From assembly GCA_014384675.1 (NCBI GenBank), contig JACNFK010000030.1, positions 1-42,348 of the forward strand: a stretch of 42,348 bases of DNA, in the 5' to 3' direction. Shown piece by piece: positions 16,264 through 25,642 of the stretch. Under the pieces are notes generated by a model. That model saw only the letters and a list, made by a program, of their open reading frames with translations, was not told where the DNA came from and did no database searches. Position 1 is the first letter of the stretch. Each line of letters starts with the position of its first letter. The position numbers and the translations under genes were made by a program. The stretch is from Candidatus Thiopontia autotrophica (lineage in GTDB: Bacteria; Pseudomonadota; Gammaproteobacteria; GCF-002020875).

Positions 16264-17088
16264 TTACTTTTTTAATGATTCATAAAAAGGCTGGACAAGC
16301 ATCCGATCCAGCCGGTTATCACCAAAGTGGCGAAACTGCGGTAGCCCAATCTCCATCCCCTGATGCCCCTCTTCCGGTTGGGCAATGTAGGTTCCCAGCA
16401 GACGATCCCACCACGGAAGATTAAAACCGAAATTGCTATCCGTCTCTCTACGAATCACAGAGTGGTGAACCCGGTGCATATCGGGGGTAACCACAATCCA
16501 GCGCAACCAGCTATCAATGGATAGCGGCAACCTAACATTGCCATGGTTAAACATTGCGGTGGCGTTCAGCAGCACCTCAAACAGAATAACCGCTACCACA
16601 GGTGCTCCAATTAGCAGGATCACCCCAAACTTGATAACCATCGAGAGGATAATCTCGATTGGATGAAACCGTGCCCCGGTGGTGACATCGTAATCGAGAT
16701 CGGCATGGTGCATACGATGCAACCTCCATAGTAGTGGAACTGCATGAAACAGCCTATGCTGTAGGTATATTGCAAAATCCAGCACCAGAAGCGCCATCAC
16801 AATCTTGGTAACCACACCCAGATCAACCTGATTCATGAGCCCCCAACCCTCATCGGAGACGACCATTGCAAACCCTGCAGCGGCAACAGGAAAGAGCAGG
16901 CGCACCAACACGGTATTGATTGCTACTATCCCCAGATTGCTGCCCCATCGCACCCCACGCCCCATAGAGAGCCTGCGCCGAGGTGCAGCTAGCTCCCATA
17001 GAGCCATAACTGCAAAAATCCCAAGGAAGGCGGAGAGTCTTATAACGCTCTCATTCGCCTGCACCTGAAGAGAAAATATCTCAACCAT
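16264..17088 (-). CDS. sterol desaturase/fatty acid hydroxylase family protein
   Basis: This 274-residue multi-span protein has the di-iron histidine boxes HRLFH, HRMHHADLDYD and MHRVHHS, spaced as in the fatty acid hydroxylase superfamily (about residues 112, 123 and 206). Family members use O2 and a di-iron centre to hydroxylate or desaturate lipids; the substrate here is unknown. It is first in the multihaem operon, with AAGGAGGCTGGG before the ATG. A palindrome in the promoter, facing the divergent ArsR-type gene, suggests redox- or metal-responsive control (inference). Confidence 0.9.
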   Translation of the reverse strand: MVEIFSLQVQANESVIRLSAFLGIFAVMALWELAAPRRRLSMGRGVRWGSNLGIVAINTVLVRLLFPVAAAGFAMVVSDEGWGLMNQVDLGVVTKIVMALLVLDFAIYLQHRLFHAVPLLWRLHRMHHADLDYDVTTGARFHPIEIILSMVIKFGVILLIGAPVVAVILFEVLLNATAMFNHGNVRLPLSIDSWLRWIVVTPDMHRVHHSVIRRETDSNFGFNLPWWDRLLGTYIAQPEEGHQGMEIGLPQFRHFGDNRLDRMLVQPFYESLKK

Positions 17089-17138
17089 CCCAGCCTCCTT
17101 GACAGTTTAAGTGAAGTAATGGAGTATTCATATAAATG

Positions 17139-17154
17139 TGCTCACATATGAGCA
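17139..17154. promoter_or_regulatory. inverted repeat, candidate ArsR-type operator
   Basis: TGCTCA and TGAGCA are separated by CATA (TGCTCACATATGAGCA), a dyad of the size ArsR-type dimers bind. It lies in the 96-base gap between the regulator gene at 17185 and the divergent hydroxylase-family operon, so one site could control both. Confidence 0.6.
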
Positions 17155-17184
17155 GTAACGCATACGATGATTTAACCACAGATT

Positions 17185-17463
17185 ATGGAACAGGTCAAAA
17201 AGCTCTCATCACTTTTCAAGGTACTATCCGAACCCAATCGGTTGCGTATTCTCACCTCATTGGGGCTTGAGTGCAGGCCGGTATCGGCCGTGATTGCAGA
17301 TACCGGATTGAGCCAGACCAACGTCTCCTTTCACCTCAGAAAGCTGAGAGAGATGAATCTGGTGCGTGGTGAAAAGAATGGAAGCTTCGTCTTCTACTGT
17401 ATATCTGACCATGAACTGCTTGATCTGCTGAACCGTTTTCGGGACTGGAGCACAAAGGATTAG
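17185..17463 (+). CDS. ArsR/SmtB family transcriptional regulator
   Basis: This 92-residue winged-helix regulator has an N-terminal helix, LSEPNRLRILTSL, then the recognition helix segment SQTNVSFHLRKLREMNLV and wing GEKNGSFVFYCI. Its only cysteines are in LECRPVS (about residue 31) and FYCIS (about residue 73). This is not the classical ELCVCD arsenic motif, so the ligand is not predicted. A TGCTCA-CATA-TGAGCA dyad 30 bases upstream suggests autoregulation and control of the divergent multihaem operon. The stop overlaps the convergent outer membrane gene in TTAG. Confidence 0.88.
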   Translation: MEQVKKLSSLFKVLSEPNRLRILTSLGLECRPVSAVIADTGLSQTNVSFHLRKLREMNLVRGEKNGSFVFYCISDHELLDLLNRFRDWSTKD

Positions 17464-18965
17464 AAATCACGCCTGATCTCAATAAATAGGCGGTCATTGT
17501 CGCCCCAGTTGGGCGGATACTTTGCTGCGTCATACCAAATACCCCCACCAGTAGCCGACCAATTATCATCCAGATCATACGCGGCCGAGAGTCGTAGATA
17601 ACCACCATCATCCAGGGAGCTGCCATTACGTAACAGCACTCCTTTAAGATGGAGGGTCTCATTGTACATTTCACGACTGTAGGCAAATACACTCTGCCAG
17701 CTATTCTCATCCACATAGTCGGTACCATCGACCAGAGAGCTCTCATAACTGTTGATATGTCGTCTCAACACCTCAAAGGAGAGCGTGGTGTCGGTGATAC
17801 CGCGATACTCTCCACCCAATAAAATATCCAGTCGTGACTTCTCGGCTGCACCTGTATTGAAGTAGCGTAGTCCATCTATCACTGCCACCTCCCCCTTCCA
17901 GAGCCAGCTTCCCTCGGCAATATTAACCGCACCACCTAAATGATTTATCCGAGCATTTCTCATGACCGCTGATAAGCCGGTACCATCCTTATAAGCAGTA
18001 CCATAGTTGAATCTTCCTCCATATAAGGAGAGGTCCCAGCCGCTGAAACGGCCCATGGCTGAGAGAGCATACTCTGCATCATCCAGCCCATCTCCTGGAG
18101 TGTCTGAAGGAACGGCATCACTGTCACATTTTGACTGTGTCGCCACCCCAGCCAGTGAATACTCACTACCGCATGGTGCCGACAGATTAGAACGGTTCTC
18201 TGGAATCAGTAATGCACTCCAGCGCCATAGGCCACTATAATAGTCACTCTTGACCATACCCACGGGACGACGCAGAGTCTCGATATCAACCAACCCAGGC
18301 TCACGCAGATCAATTGGATTGATAATATCGTTGACCCGTAGATAGTCGGATTGTCCCCATACCACAATCTGCCGCCCCACCTTGAGATCCAGGTCAGGGG
18401 TCAGCGACCCACGGATCCAGAGCTCACCAATCTCCTCGTCACTCTCATAGGTATCGAGCACCCCGCTGGTGTACTGGTCGCGTCCATTGATCTCGTAGGC
18501 AAAGTCGTAGCGCAGGAAGCCATCACCATGAAATTTCCAGCCATCACCAATCTCACTCTCTGCCTCAAGCCATAGCTTGGTGGATAGCCTGGTCAGGCGG
18601 TCACTGGTTGGGCTCTCACCAGCTATATTCCAGGAGCTACCGGCAATCCAGTGACCACGAATCCCCATCCCCTGCTCCTCATCCGTCCCGAACAGCCACG
18701 GTCTGGTAACAACTTCCATCTCCTCCTCTAAATCGACCACCTCCTCTCTGCTATCACTCTCAAAGCCATCCAAAACATCATCGATAGAGAGATCAACTCC
18801 CGGGTAAGGCTCATCATCAAACCCTTCGAGAGCCCCTTCAACTGCAAGCTCCCCCTCTTCGCTGACATCAAATCCAGCCAGAGCATCTTCCAGAGAGAGC
18901 TCATCCTCAGCTGCAGTGACTGTTGCTGAAATTAGCAGTAACGCCAGAACAAGACATCTGGACAT
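17460..18965 (-). CDS. DUF1302-like outer membrane beta-barrel protein
   Basis: This 501-residue exported protein has a signal peptide (residues 1-18). An acidic leader of three imperfect repeats follows (LSLEDALAGFD, LAVEGALEGFD and LSIDDVLDGFE, about residues 24-70). The rest is a long beta-barrel of alternating strands ending in FIEIRRDF, with a terminal Phe as in outer membrane proteins. DUF1302 barrels are usually encoded with an RND/MMPL pump and a periplasmic partner, as here. It starts one base into the preceding gene's stop (TAATG). The exported substrate is unknown. Confidence 0.82.
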   Translation of the reverse strand: MSRCLVLALLLISATVTAAEDELSLEDALAGFDVSEEGELAVEGALEGFDDEPYPGVDLSIDDVLDGFESDSREEVVDLEEEMEVVTRPWLFGTDEEQGMGIRGHWIAGSSWNIAGESPTSDRLTRLSTKLWLEAESEIGDGWKFHGDGFLRYDFAYEINGRDQYTSGVLDTYESDEEIGELWIRGSLTPDLDLKVGRQIVVWGQSDYLRVNDIINPIDLREPGLVDIETLRRPVGMVKSDYYSGLWRWSALLIPENRSNLSAPCGSEYSLAGVATQSKCDSDAVPSDTPGDGLDDAEYALSAMGRFSGWDLSLYGGRFNYGTAYKDGTGLSAVMRNARINHLGGAVNIAEGSWLWKGEVAVIDGLRYFNTGAAEKSRLDILLGGEYRGITDTTLSFEVLRRHINSYESSLVDGTDYVDENSWQSVFAYSREMYNETLHLKGVLLRNGSSLDDGGYLRLSAAYDLDDNWSATGGGIWYDAAKYPPNWGDNDRLFIEIRRDF

Positions 18966-19924
18966 TAGTCAGCGCCCTTCTCCAGACGTCGCACACTGAA
19001 TATGCCTTGATCAAGGTCTTGATCATATTTAACACTGGAGTAACTAATGACCGTCTTATGCTGGGTTCTCTTCCCCTGCTTGGTGGTCATAGTTGTCTCC
19101 GTCGGGGTCCAAATACCGTCAATCTGCTCCAGCTTCTTTACATCAAGATAACGAAGTTTTCCCTTCTTCTCCAGCCAGCGTACTGCACGCACCACCACAT
19201 GGTTATCCTTGCGCACAAAGACGACTGATTGCCTGTATCCAGTCTCCTTAATAATCTCTTTGGATTTTGGAACAGATTTAATCTGCCATACGGGATGACC
19301 CTTCACCTCGGTCTCTTTCATCAGGTTAAAGGTATAGTCATCAAGATCCGGATCGGTCATATCCGAGTAGTTGAAGTCCGACCCCATAAAGCTGCCGCTC
19401 TTGTCATCATTGGCGATGCGCTTGGTCTTGCGTAGTGCCGGCAGATAGAGCCACTGATCATCATCCTTGCCCGGCTCATCGTAGTCATAGGTGAGGAATC
19501 CACTGTTTTTTACATCAGAGGGGGAGAGAAAAAAGAGCAGGCTGTAGCTATCCTCACCACGGTCCTGTGACCACTTCTTCAGCTTGCGAACTCGCTCCTT
19601 TCCTCTCTTGTCGATTAGGCGCATCTCCATCTGCATCACTGCATTGTCCCCATCATCACGATCGTTGACAGCCTCCATAATCTCTCGTGCCGTAGGGGTA
19701 GCAAACGCTGCTCCAGCAACCACGGCAAGTAGAAGCAGAGTTCCGAGTCTAGTACCCCGCCCAGTAAATCCCCCATAATTATAACGGCCTAAATCGCCGA
19801 TAACTGCGTTGGGAAAACTTGAAATATACGCATATTCCTGCGTTTTTCCGCCTTGTTCTCGACAATTTATGCTCGCCCTAATTACAGGGCATTTACTGGG
19901 CGGGGTACTAGCTATATTTTTCAT
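18965..19924 (-). CDS. LolA-like periplasmic protein with a MITE-derived 53-residue insertion near its N terminus
   Basis: This 319-residue protein resembles the outer membrane lipoprotein-sorting family partner of RND exporters (TAREIMEAVNDRDDGDNAV, SFMGSDFNYSDM, WLYLPALRKTKRI). The ATG at 19924 overlaps the pump gene as ATGA. After MKNIA the frame runs through a 159-base insertion (53 residues) and resumes at RLGTLLLLAVVAGAAFA, the hydrophobic core of the signal peptide. Removing the insertion restores an ordinary signal peptide, MKNIARLGTLLLLAVV and onward. The hydrophobic core now begins about 60 residues in. Whether export still works is open; the rest of the protein looks intact. Confidence 0.85.
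   Translation of the reverse strand: MKNIASTPPSKCPVIRASINCREQGGKTQEYAYISSFPNAVIGDLGRYNYGGFTGRGTRLGTLLLLAVVAGAAFATPTAREIMEAVNDRDDGDNAVMQMEMRLIDKRGKERVRKLKKWSQDRGEDSYSLLFFLSPSDVKNSGFLTYDYDEPGKDDDQWLYLPALRKTKRIANDDKSGSFMGSDFNYSDMTDPDLDDYTFNLMKETEVKGHPVWQIKSVPKSKEIIKETGYRQSVVFVRKDNHVVVRAVRWLEKKGKLRYLDVKKLEQIDGIWTPTETTMTTKQGKRTQHKTVISYSSVKYDQDLDQGIFSVRRLEKGAD
19753..19907. mobile_element. MITE-like element, 155 bp, with CTAG target duplication
   Basis: Terminal inverted repeats share 17 identical bases, TACCCCGCCCAGTAAAT, then CCC and TAATTA with a few mismatches (about 28 bp of similarity). The element is flanked by CTAG at 19749-19752 and 19908-19911. It encodes no transposase. Insertion plus duplicated target is 159 bases, a multiple of three, and it is free of stops in the frame of the surrounding gene. 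TA rather than CTAG duplication (Tc1/IS630 type) is also possible, as CTAG contains TA. The element is non-autonomous and its transposase is not in this window. Confidence 0.8.
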
Positions 19925-22374
19925 GGTGTTACCCCTTGCTGTGGATTATTGCTCTTGCCGAATATCAGCGTCATCAGTGCGGGAGCAAGCAGTATGTCAG
20001 CCGCTAGCGCCAGGATAATTGCCAGACCGGTAAGTCCACCAAAATTGAATAGATTACTCATCTCGGAACGCATAAAGATAAAGAAGCCCAGACTAAGTAC
20101 AATCGTTGTCACCACCATTGCACGCCCCGAGGTGTGGAGGGTGTGGGTTATAGCCTCTACAGTATCACCACTCTTGCGGTAGTAACGCTGGAAATTGTGC
20201 ATAAAGTGAACCGTGTCATCCACCGCCAACCCCAGTGCAATACTTCCAATCAGCATGGTAAATGCATCCAACGGAAGCCCGGTCAACCCCATAACCCCAA
20301 GCACAATGGTGATCGGCAACAGGTTAGGGATCATGCTGATTAGCCCAAGTCGAAAATGACCAACCAGCAAAATCATCATCAAGGTGATCACAATCGCTGC
20401 GATTGAGTAACTCTTCACCATGCTGGTCATCATTGCATCGAGGGTACGCGCAAAGATCATCATCAGACCAGTTACACTGCTTTTCACACCCTCCCCAAAA
20501 GCCTCGTCCACGCGTTGCTGCACCTCATCCACAAGCTCCGTATAGGCACCAGCATCACGCCATGGAAGCCTTAGAGTGAGTCTGGCAGTTCGCAACTCGC
20601 TATCAACCATCTTCTCCAGATCATCAGATCCACTATTCTCAAACAGCAGCAGCTCCTGTGCCAACAGCCCCCGTTCTGTTGGAACCTTGTAGTGACTACT
20701 TCGATTTTCATTAAGAGCCTGGTTTGTCTCTCGCAGGATATCAACCACCGATATACGTTTACCGCTCCTCAGCTGACTATCTCCCTCGCCCAGGGTATCA
20801 AGGCCATCCTGCAGCCCTGCCAGACTGGCCATTAGCTCTGGATCGTAGAGACCCTCTTGCTCCCCACTATCGACCAATATCTCAACCGAGATAGTTCCAC
20901 CCATATCACGGTCAATATGTTCTGTTGCCTGGCGAATCGGTTGACTCTCCGGGAACCACTTCAGCACATCATGTTTGAACTCCAGCTGGGTAATTCCGGC
21001 GATTGCAACAACAAACAGCAGGGCAGCGGCCAACACCACCTTTGCTGAGTGGTTCGTGGCAACTGCAACAGCGTTGTTTAGCAGATGATCCATCCGGCTA
21101 TTGGTTGTGTTTCCCTCCTCATCGCCCTCACCGTCCTTGATTGACACAGCACGTTGTCGAACTGGAAGAATAGCCAGTAGTAGCGGGAGCATGATAAGTG
21201 AGTAGATCATGGCAAAGAGCACACCAATACCACCAAATATTCCCAGCTCAGCCACTGCACCCAGCTCGGCAGTAGAGAAAGAGAAGAGCCCCGCAGCAGT
21301 TGTCAGGCTGGTCATCACCACCGCTAGCCCGGAGTGACTCAGAGCAAACTTAATCGCCTCACTCTTATCACCATTACGATCATAATGGCGAAAGAAGATG
21401 GAGAGAATATGGACAGAGTCACCAATACCGACTGCAAGAATAAAGGATGGCAGAATCTGGGTTGTAAGCTTGAGTGGCACCCCGGTTGCAGCCATCATGG
21501 CAATGGTTGCCGCAAGAGAGAGGATAACCACAACCAGTGGAACCACTACCCCACTCAGGCGACGAAATAGCAGAAAGAGAAAAATAAAGATGATCGCAAC
21601 CATGGTGAGGGTGAACTGACGCATATCACTCTGCATCGACTTCTTGAGGATCTCCATCACTACAGGTGATCCGGCCACCTCCATAGGGAAATCCTCTCCC
21701 CGGTACTGCTCCACCAGTTTCATTACCGCCTGGACAACAGCACTGTTCTCCTCATCAGTAAGGAAGGTACGTTCAGCAGACTCGGCAATCACATCTGCCT
21801 CATCGAATCCTGCACTCAATTCATCTGTCACCTCCTCCTCAGAGAAAGCCTGGGTCTCAATCACAATGGTAGTTACAGTTCCATCCTCAGAGATCAACAG
21901 GTTTCTGTAGAAGGGGTGGGCCATGGCCGCCTCACGAAGCTGCTCCATCCCCTCCGGGGTATCGGGAAACGCCTCCATCAGATCCTCTACCAGCAGCTCA
22001 TCTTCCTTGCCGATGGTGTAGCGCACATTGACCAGACTGGTTACTTCATCGAGATGAGGAACCTGCTCCTCGAGATCGTTGTGAAACTGCTTCAGTTTCT
22101 GTAGAAATGAGGGGGCAAAGAGATCGGTAGGACGCAGTGAGATAAGCACCACCTCCTCACGGCCAAACTGCTCACGAAAGCGGTTGTAATCGAGCAGAAC
22201 GGGGTCATCAGCACGGAGAAAACCCTCATTTGAGGTATCGATGGTGATCTTTGGCAGATTGGATAGCAGCAGTGCCGTCAATACCAACATGGCAACCAGG
22301 GTCACCCACTTCCAGCGTATCAGTTTGCCGGCAAATGATACGAAGCCACGTTCAACAGCTGCTCTATTCATCAT
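19921..22374 (-). CDS. RND/MMPL family transporter
   Basis: This 817-residue exporter has a tandem layout: one transmembrane helix, a periplasmic loop, then about five helices, repeated. Second-half markers are GSIALGLAVDDTVHFMHNF and MVVTTIVLSLGFFIF; first-half markers are AVGIGDSVHILSIFFRHY and SSLTTAAGLFSFSTAELG. These are the MMPL/SSD-type domains, which export lipids or hydrophobic compounds by proton-motive force. It heads an operon with a LolA-like protein and a DUF1302-like barrel, so a trans-envelope path for a hydrophobic substrate is likely. The cargo is unknown. ATG at 22374 or 22371; no good ribosome binding site is seen. Confidence 0.92.
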   Translation of the reverse strand: MMNRAAVERGFVSFAGKLIRWKWVTLVAMLVLTALLLSNLPKITIDTSNEGFLRADDPVLLDYNRFREQFGREEVVLISLRPTDLFAPSFLQKLKQFHNDLEEQVPHLDEVTSLVNVRYTIGKEDELLVEDLMEAFPDTPEGMEQLREAAMAHPFYRNLLISEDGTVTTIVIETQAFSEEEVTDELSAGFDEADVIAESAERTFLTDEENSAVVQAVMKLVEQYRGEDFPMEVAGSPVVMEILKKSMQSDMRQFTLTMVAIIFIFLFLLFRRLSGVVVPLVVVILSLAATIAMMAATGVPLKLTTQILPSFILAVGIGDSVHILSIFFRHYDRNGDKSEAIKFALSHSGLAVVMTSLTTAAGLFSFSTAELGAVAELGIFGGIGVLFAMIYSLIMLPLLLAILPVRQRAVSIKDGEGDEEGNTTNSRMDHLLNNAVAVATNHSAKVVLAAALLFVVAIAGITQLEFKHDVLKWFPESQPIRQATEHIDRDMGGTISVEILVDSGEQEGLYDPELMASLAGLQDGLDTLGEGDSQLRSGKRISVVDILRETNQALNENRSSHYKVPTERGLLAQELLLFENSGSDDLEKMVDSELRTARLTLRLPWRDAGAYTELVDEVQQRVDEAFGEGVKSSVTGLMMIFARTLDAMMTSMVKSYSIAAIVITLMMILLVGHFRLGLISMIPNLLPITIVLGVMGLTGLPLDAFTMLIGSIALGLAVDDTVHFMHNFQRYYRKSGDTVEAITHTLHTSGRAMVVTTIVLSLGFFIFMRSEMSNLFNFGGLTGLAIILALAADILLAPALMTLIFGKSNNPQQGVTP

Positions 22375-22453
22375 GATGTTCCCAAGGATTTATTGTTATT
22401 TTGGATGATCATAACAGTGAATTGTTTCCGCTGTATTTCTGAAGTTATGGTGT

Positions 22454-24673
22454 CTACAGTAATTCTGTTTTTCTGAGACGCAACGCATTAGTCACCACCG
22501 TTACCGAGCTCATACTCATGGCAGCAGCTGCAACTACCGGGCTCAGCATCACCCCGAAAAGCGGAAACAGCACCCCGGCGGCAACCGGAATACCCAGAGT
22601 GTTGTAGACAAAGGCACCAAACAGATTCTGTTTTATGTTGCGCATCGTGGCTCTGGAGAGGGCGATCGACTCAACCACTCCCTGCAGAGCCCCTTGCATC
22701 AGGGCAATATCTGCTGCCTCAATCGCAATATCGGTTCCGGTTCCAATGGCAATGCCCACATCTGCTTGAGCCAGTGCGGGGGCATCATTAATGCCATCCC
22801 CCACCATCGCTACCCGCTCTCCCTGCTGCTGCAGAAGTTTGATCTGATCAATCTTTGCAGATGGAAGAAGCTCTGCAGCAACCTCATCAACCCCAAGCCC
22901 CAGCTGACTGGCAACTGCCTCTGCGGTAGAGCGGTGGTCACCAGTAAGCATCATTATCCTAATCCCCATCTGACGCAGTTGATCAAGTGACTCCTTCGCA
23001 CCCTCCTTGATCGGGTCTGCAATTGCCAACATTCCGGCAATCTCTCCATCATGTGCCAGATAGATTGGGGTCATCCCCGCTCTGCCCCACTCCAGGCTCT
23101 TCTCTATCCACTTATGTAGATTGACACCGTGCTCCTCCATCATTACACGGTTCCCCAGTAACAGCTTCCTGCCATCGACCTCCCCGCTGACCCCCTGCCC
23201 GGTCTCACTGTGAAAACTGGTTGCACTCTCCGATGAGATGCCACGCTCCTTTGCGGCATCCAGTATTGCCGTGGCCAGTGGATGTTCCGACCCCATCTCC
23301 AGTGAGGCCGCCATCTCCAGCAGCTCATCCTCACTCCTATTAATTGCAGGCAACATGGATACAAGACGCGGATTACCCTCGGTAATGGTGCCGGTCTTGT
23401 CCAGTACAACCGTCGTCACCTCACCAGATTGCTGCAGGGCCTCCCCATTACGAATCAGGATACCCATCCCCGCAGCACGCCCAACCCCAACCATAATGGA
23501 GATTGGAGTGGCCAGACCCAGGGCGCATGGACATGCGATAACCAACACCGTCATTGCTGCAACCATTGCATAACTGAGCTGTGGCTCCGGCCCAAACCAG
23601 AACCAGACAATAAAGCTAAGTGCTGCAACCACCACTACAATAGGTACAAACACAGCTGCAATACGATCCACCAGACGGCCAATCTCAGGCTTGCTGGCCT
23701 GTGCCTTGCGTACCATATCGATAATCTGCGCCAGTACGGTCTCTCTGCCAATATGGGTTGTGCGCATCAGGAATGTGCCGGATCCATTTATGGTGCCACC
23801 AACCACCTCACTCTCGGCCTCTTTGCCAACCGGCATCGGCTCCCCTGTCAACATCGACTCATCAACATGAGAGGAGCCCTCAAGCACCACCCCATCCAGA
23901 GGAATCTTCTCACCGGGCCGTACCCGCAGGGTCTCATCCAGCCCCACCTGTTCCAGAGGGAGATCAATCTCCTCCCCATTACGAATTACCCGTGCAGTTT
24001 TTGGCTGCAGACCAATCAGCTGTCGAATGGCAGCCGAGGTCTTGCCCCGGGCACGGGTCTCCAGTGCCGACCCGAGCGACACCAGGGCAATAATTATGAC
24101 TGCCGCCTCGAAATAGGCGTGTCTGGCAAGTGATGGCACTACATTGGGATAGATCACGATAACAGTTGAGTAGAGCCAGGCGGTACCTGTCCCCATCGCA
24201 ACCAGGGTATCCATGTTTCCACGACGGTTCTTGAGGGTGACCCAGGCCCCACTGAAGAAGTGACCCCCCACAACTATTAACACCAACAGGGTGATCAGGC
24301 TAATACCAAGCCAGACAACCTTCCCCTCTTCAACTGATGGCAGGAATCCTCCCATCCCCAAAATAAAAAGAATCAACCCGATAGCACCTGCAGAGATTGC
24401 CCGCCACCAGAGCCGTCTATACTCCTGTAGCTCGCGGTTCTCCTTCTCCTCCTCATCTGCCAGACTGACCAGCTCTGCCGCATTGAAGCCGGCCCCCTTG
24501 ATCGCCGCAATCAGCTCCTCAACCTCAACCTCTCCCTCAATAATTGCACTGCGTTCACCAAGGTTGACGGAGGCCGCCTTGACCCCCTCAACCTGCTGCA
24601 GTGCATCCTCGACTGCAGAGACACAGCCTGCACAGACCATTCCGGAGATGGAGAGACGTGTTTCGGTACTCAT
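22454..24673 (-). CDS. copA: Cu(I)-translocating P-type ATPase CopA
   Basis: This 739-residue P1B-ATPase has one N-terminal HMA domain with GMVCAGC (Cys14, Cys17), the membrane CPC motif in [10 protein letters not shown], phosphorylation site DKTGTITEG and hinge [22 protein letters not shown] and [15 protein letters not shown] in the last helices match the Cu(I)-specific subgroup. It would export cytoplasmic copper to the periplasm, protecting the cell or supplying cuproproteins. The start overlaps the upstream TlpA gene's stop (ATGA), so it is the last cistron of the cytochrome operon above. Domain order and length are normal. Confidence 0.95.
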   Translation of the reverse strand: MSTETRLSISGMVCAGCVSAVEDALQQVEGVKAASVNLGERSAIIEGEVEVEELIAAIKGAGFNAAELVSLADEEEKENRELQEYRRLWWRAISAGAIGLILFILGMGGFLPSVEEGKVVWLGISLITLLVLIVVGGHFFSGAWVTLKNRRGNMDTLVAMGTGTAWLYSTVIVIYPNVVPSLARHAYFEAAVIIIALVSLGSALETRARGKTSAAIRQLIGLQPKTARVIRNGEEIDLPLEQVGLDETLRVRPGEKIPLDGVVLEGSSHVDESMLTGEPMPVGKEAESEVVGGTINGSGTFLMRTTHIGRETVLAQIIDMVRKAQASKPEIGRLVDRIAAVFVPIVVVVAALSFIVWFWFGPEPQLSYAMVAAMTVLVIACPCALGLATPISIMVGVGRAAGMGILIRNGEALQQSGEVTTVVLDKTGTITEGNPRLVSMLPAINRSEDELLEMAASLEMGSEHPLATAILDAAKERGISSESATSFHSETGQGVSGEVDGRKLLLGNRVMMEEHGVNLHKWIEKSLEWGRAGMTPIYLAHDGEIAGMLAIADPIKEGAKESLDQLRQMGIRIMMLTGDHRSTAEAVASQLGLGVDEVAAELLPSAKIDQIKLLQQQGERVAMVGDGINDAPALAQADVGIAIGTGTDIAIEAADIALMQGALQGVVESIALSRATMRNIKQNLFGAFVYNTLGIPVAAGVLFPLFGVMLSPVVAAAAMSMSSVTVVTNALRLRKTELL

Positions 24674-25173
24674 TTCAGCAGCGGCCTAACAAACCACTCA
24701 AAGTGGCGTTCGGAGAATGAGCCATTCTGGCTCATGGAGACAGTGCCATCCTGGTCTACCACAAACAGATACGGGATCACCCCGGTTTCATTCCCCCAGC
24801 GTTTCATCAGTGTTGGATGCTGTTCAGGGTCGGCAACCAGTACTGGATAGGTGATCTCCAGTGAGCGGGCATAATTTTTTACCTTCTTACCCTCATCAAA
24901 TCCAATCCCGATAATCTGCAACCCCTGGGGGCCATACTCCTCCTGCAACTTGATAAGATGTGGAACCTCATAACGGCATGGTGCACACCAGGTGGCGAAA
25001 AAGTTTACCATCAGCACCTTTCCTCTCCATTCGCTCAGATTTCTCTCATTGTCGGCATTATCCAGCAGCACAAATGGTGGGAGCTCACTCCAGACATTCT
25101 TGCCATCAATCTTCTCTGCCGCTACCGACAGAGAGACTATTGATAACAGCAGTACAGCCCACAATCTTTTCAT
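24670..25173 (-). CDS. TlpA-type periplasmic thioredoxin
   Basis: This 167-residue exported thioredoxin-fold protein has a signal peptide (about residues 1-18) and the redox motif WCAPC in [15 protein letters not shown]. TlpA/ResA-type proteins reduce disulfides on apocytochromes or on copper-delivery proteins in the periplasm. The ATG directly abuts the upstream cytochrome stop (TAGATG) and its stop overlaps copA. In this context it may keep cytochrome or copper-chaperone cysteines reduced (inference). Confidence 0.9.
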   Translation of the reverse strand: MKRLWAVLLLSIVSLSVAAEKIDGKNVWSELPPFVLLDNADNERNLSEWRGKVLMVNFFATWCAPCRYEVPHLIKLQEEYGPQGLQIIGIGFDEGKKVKNYARSLEITYPVLVADPEQHPTLMKRWGNETGVIPYLFVVDQDGTVSMSQNGSFSERHFEWFVRPLLK

Positions 25174-25617
25174 CTACCCATTTCTCTCTTTCCATATCCC
25201 GTAAACCTTGTCTGACCAGTGCGTCTGTATCCATGCCAGAATAGAATCAATCTCTTCTGCAGACAACACATCCTTAAATGGCGGCATCTGTCCCCCCAAA
25301 GGAACCCCTCCATCCCTTACAGTTTTTTGCAACAAACTCAATGGATGATGCCATGCATGTGCACTACCATCGAGCGGTGGTGGTGGATAATTCCCATTCT
25401 CGTCAGTCTCTCTCCAGTTTGGTATGGATGCAGCTTCTGGCCCATGACAACTGGCACAATGAGTTTGAAATAACGGGCCACCCTCTGCAACCTGCCTCTC
25501 TGTGTACCAACGACCACTGGCACCTGCACCCTTATCCTCAGATAAAAATGGTTGAGCCACAATAAACCCCAAAACGAGAACCAGCACAGAGAGTGCCAAC
25601 AATACTTTTCTATTCAT
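25174..25617 (-). CDS. monohaem cytochrome c
   Basis: This 147-residue protein has an N-terminal membrane anchor or uncleaved signal (about residues 5-22) and one haem site CASCH in FQTHCASCHGPE. PPPPLDGSAHAWHHP and GGQMPPFKDVLSAEEIDSIL follow, the latter supplying the Met axial ligand. It is a class I-type cytochrome. DGSAHAWHH resembles the segment DESAHAWHH in the propeller-cytochrome at 26911, so the two domains are related. It is in the copA operon and probably periplasmic and membrane-tethered. Confidence 0.9.
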   Translation of the reverse strand: MNRKVLLALSVLVLVLGFIVAQPFLSEDKGAGASGRWYTERQVAEGGPLFQTHCASCHGPEAASIPNWRETDENGNYPPPPLDGSAHAWHHPLSLLQKTVRDGGVPLGGQMPPFKDVLSAEEIDSILAWIQTHWSDKVYGIWKERNG

Positions 25618-25642
25618 TTTCAGTTATTCCTACCAATATTTT

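Noticed and set aside
17185-17463. The ArsR-type gene as regulator of the arsenosugar operon.
   Set aside because: It lies about 9 kb away, lacks the ELCVCD-type arsenic site, and has its own dyad beside the multihaem operon.
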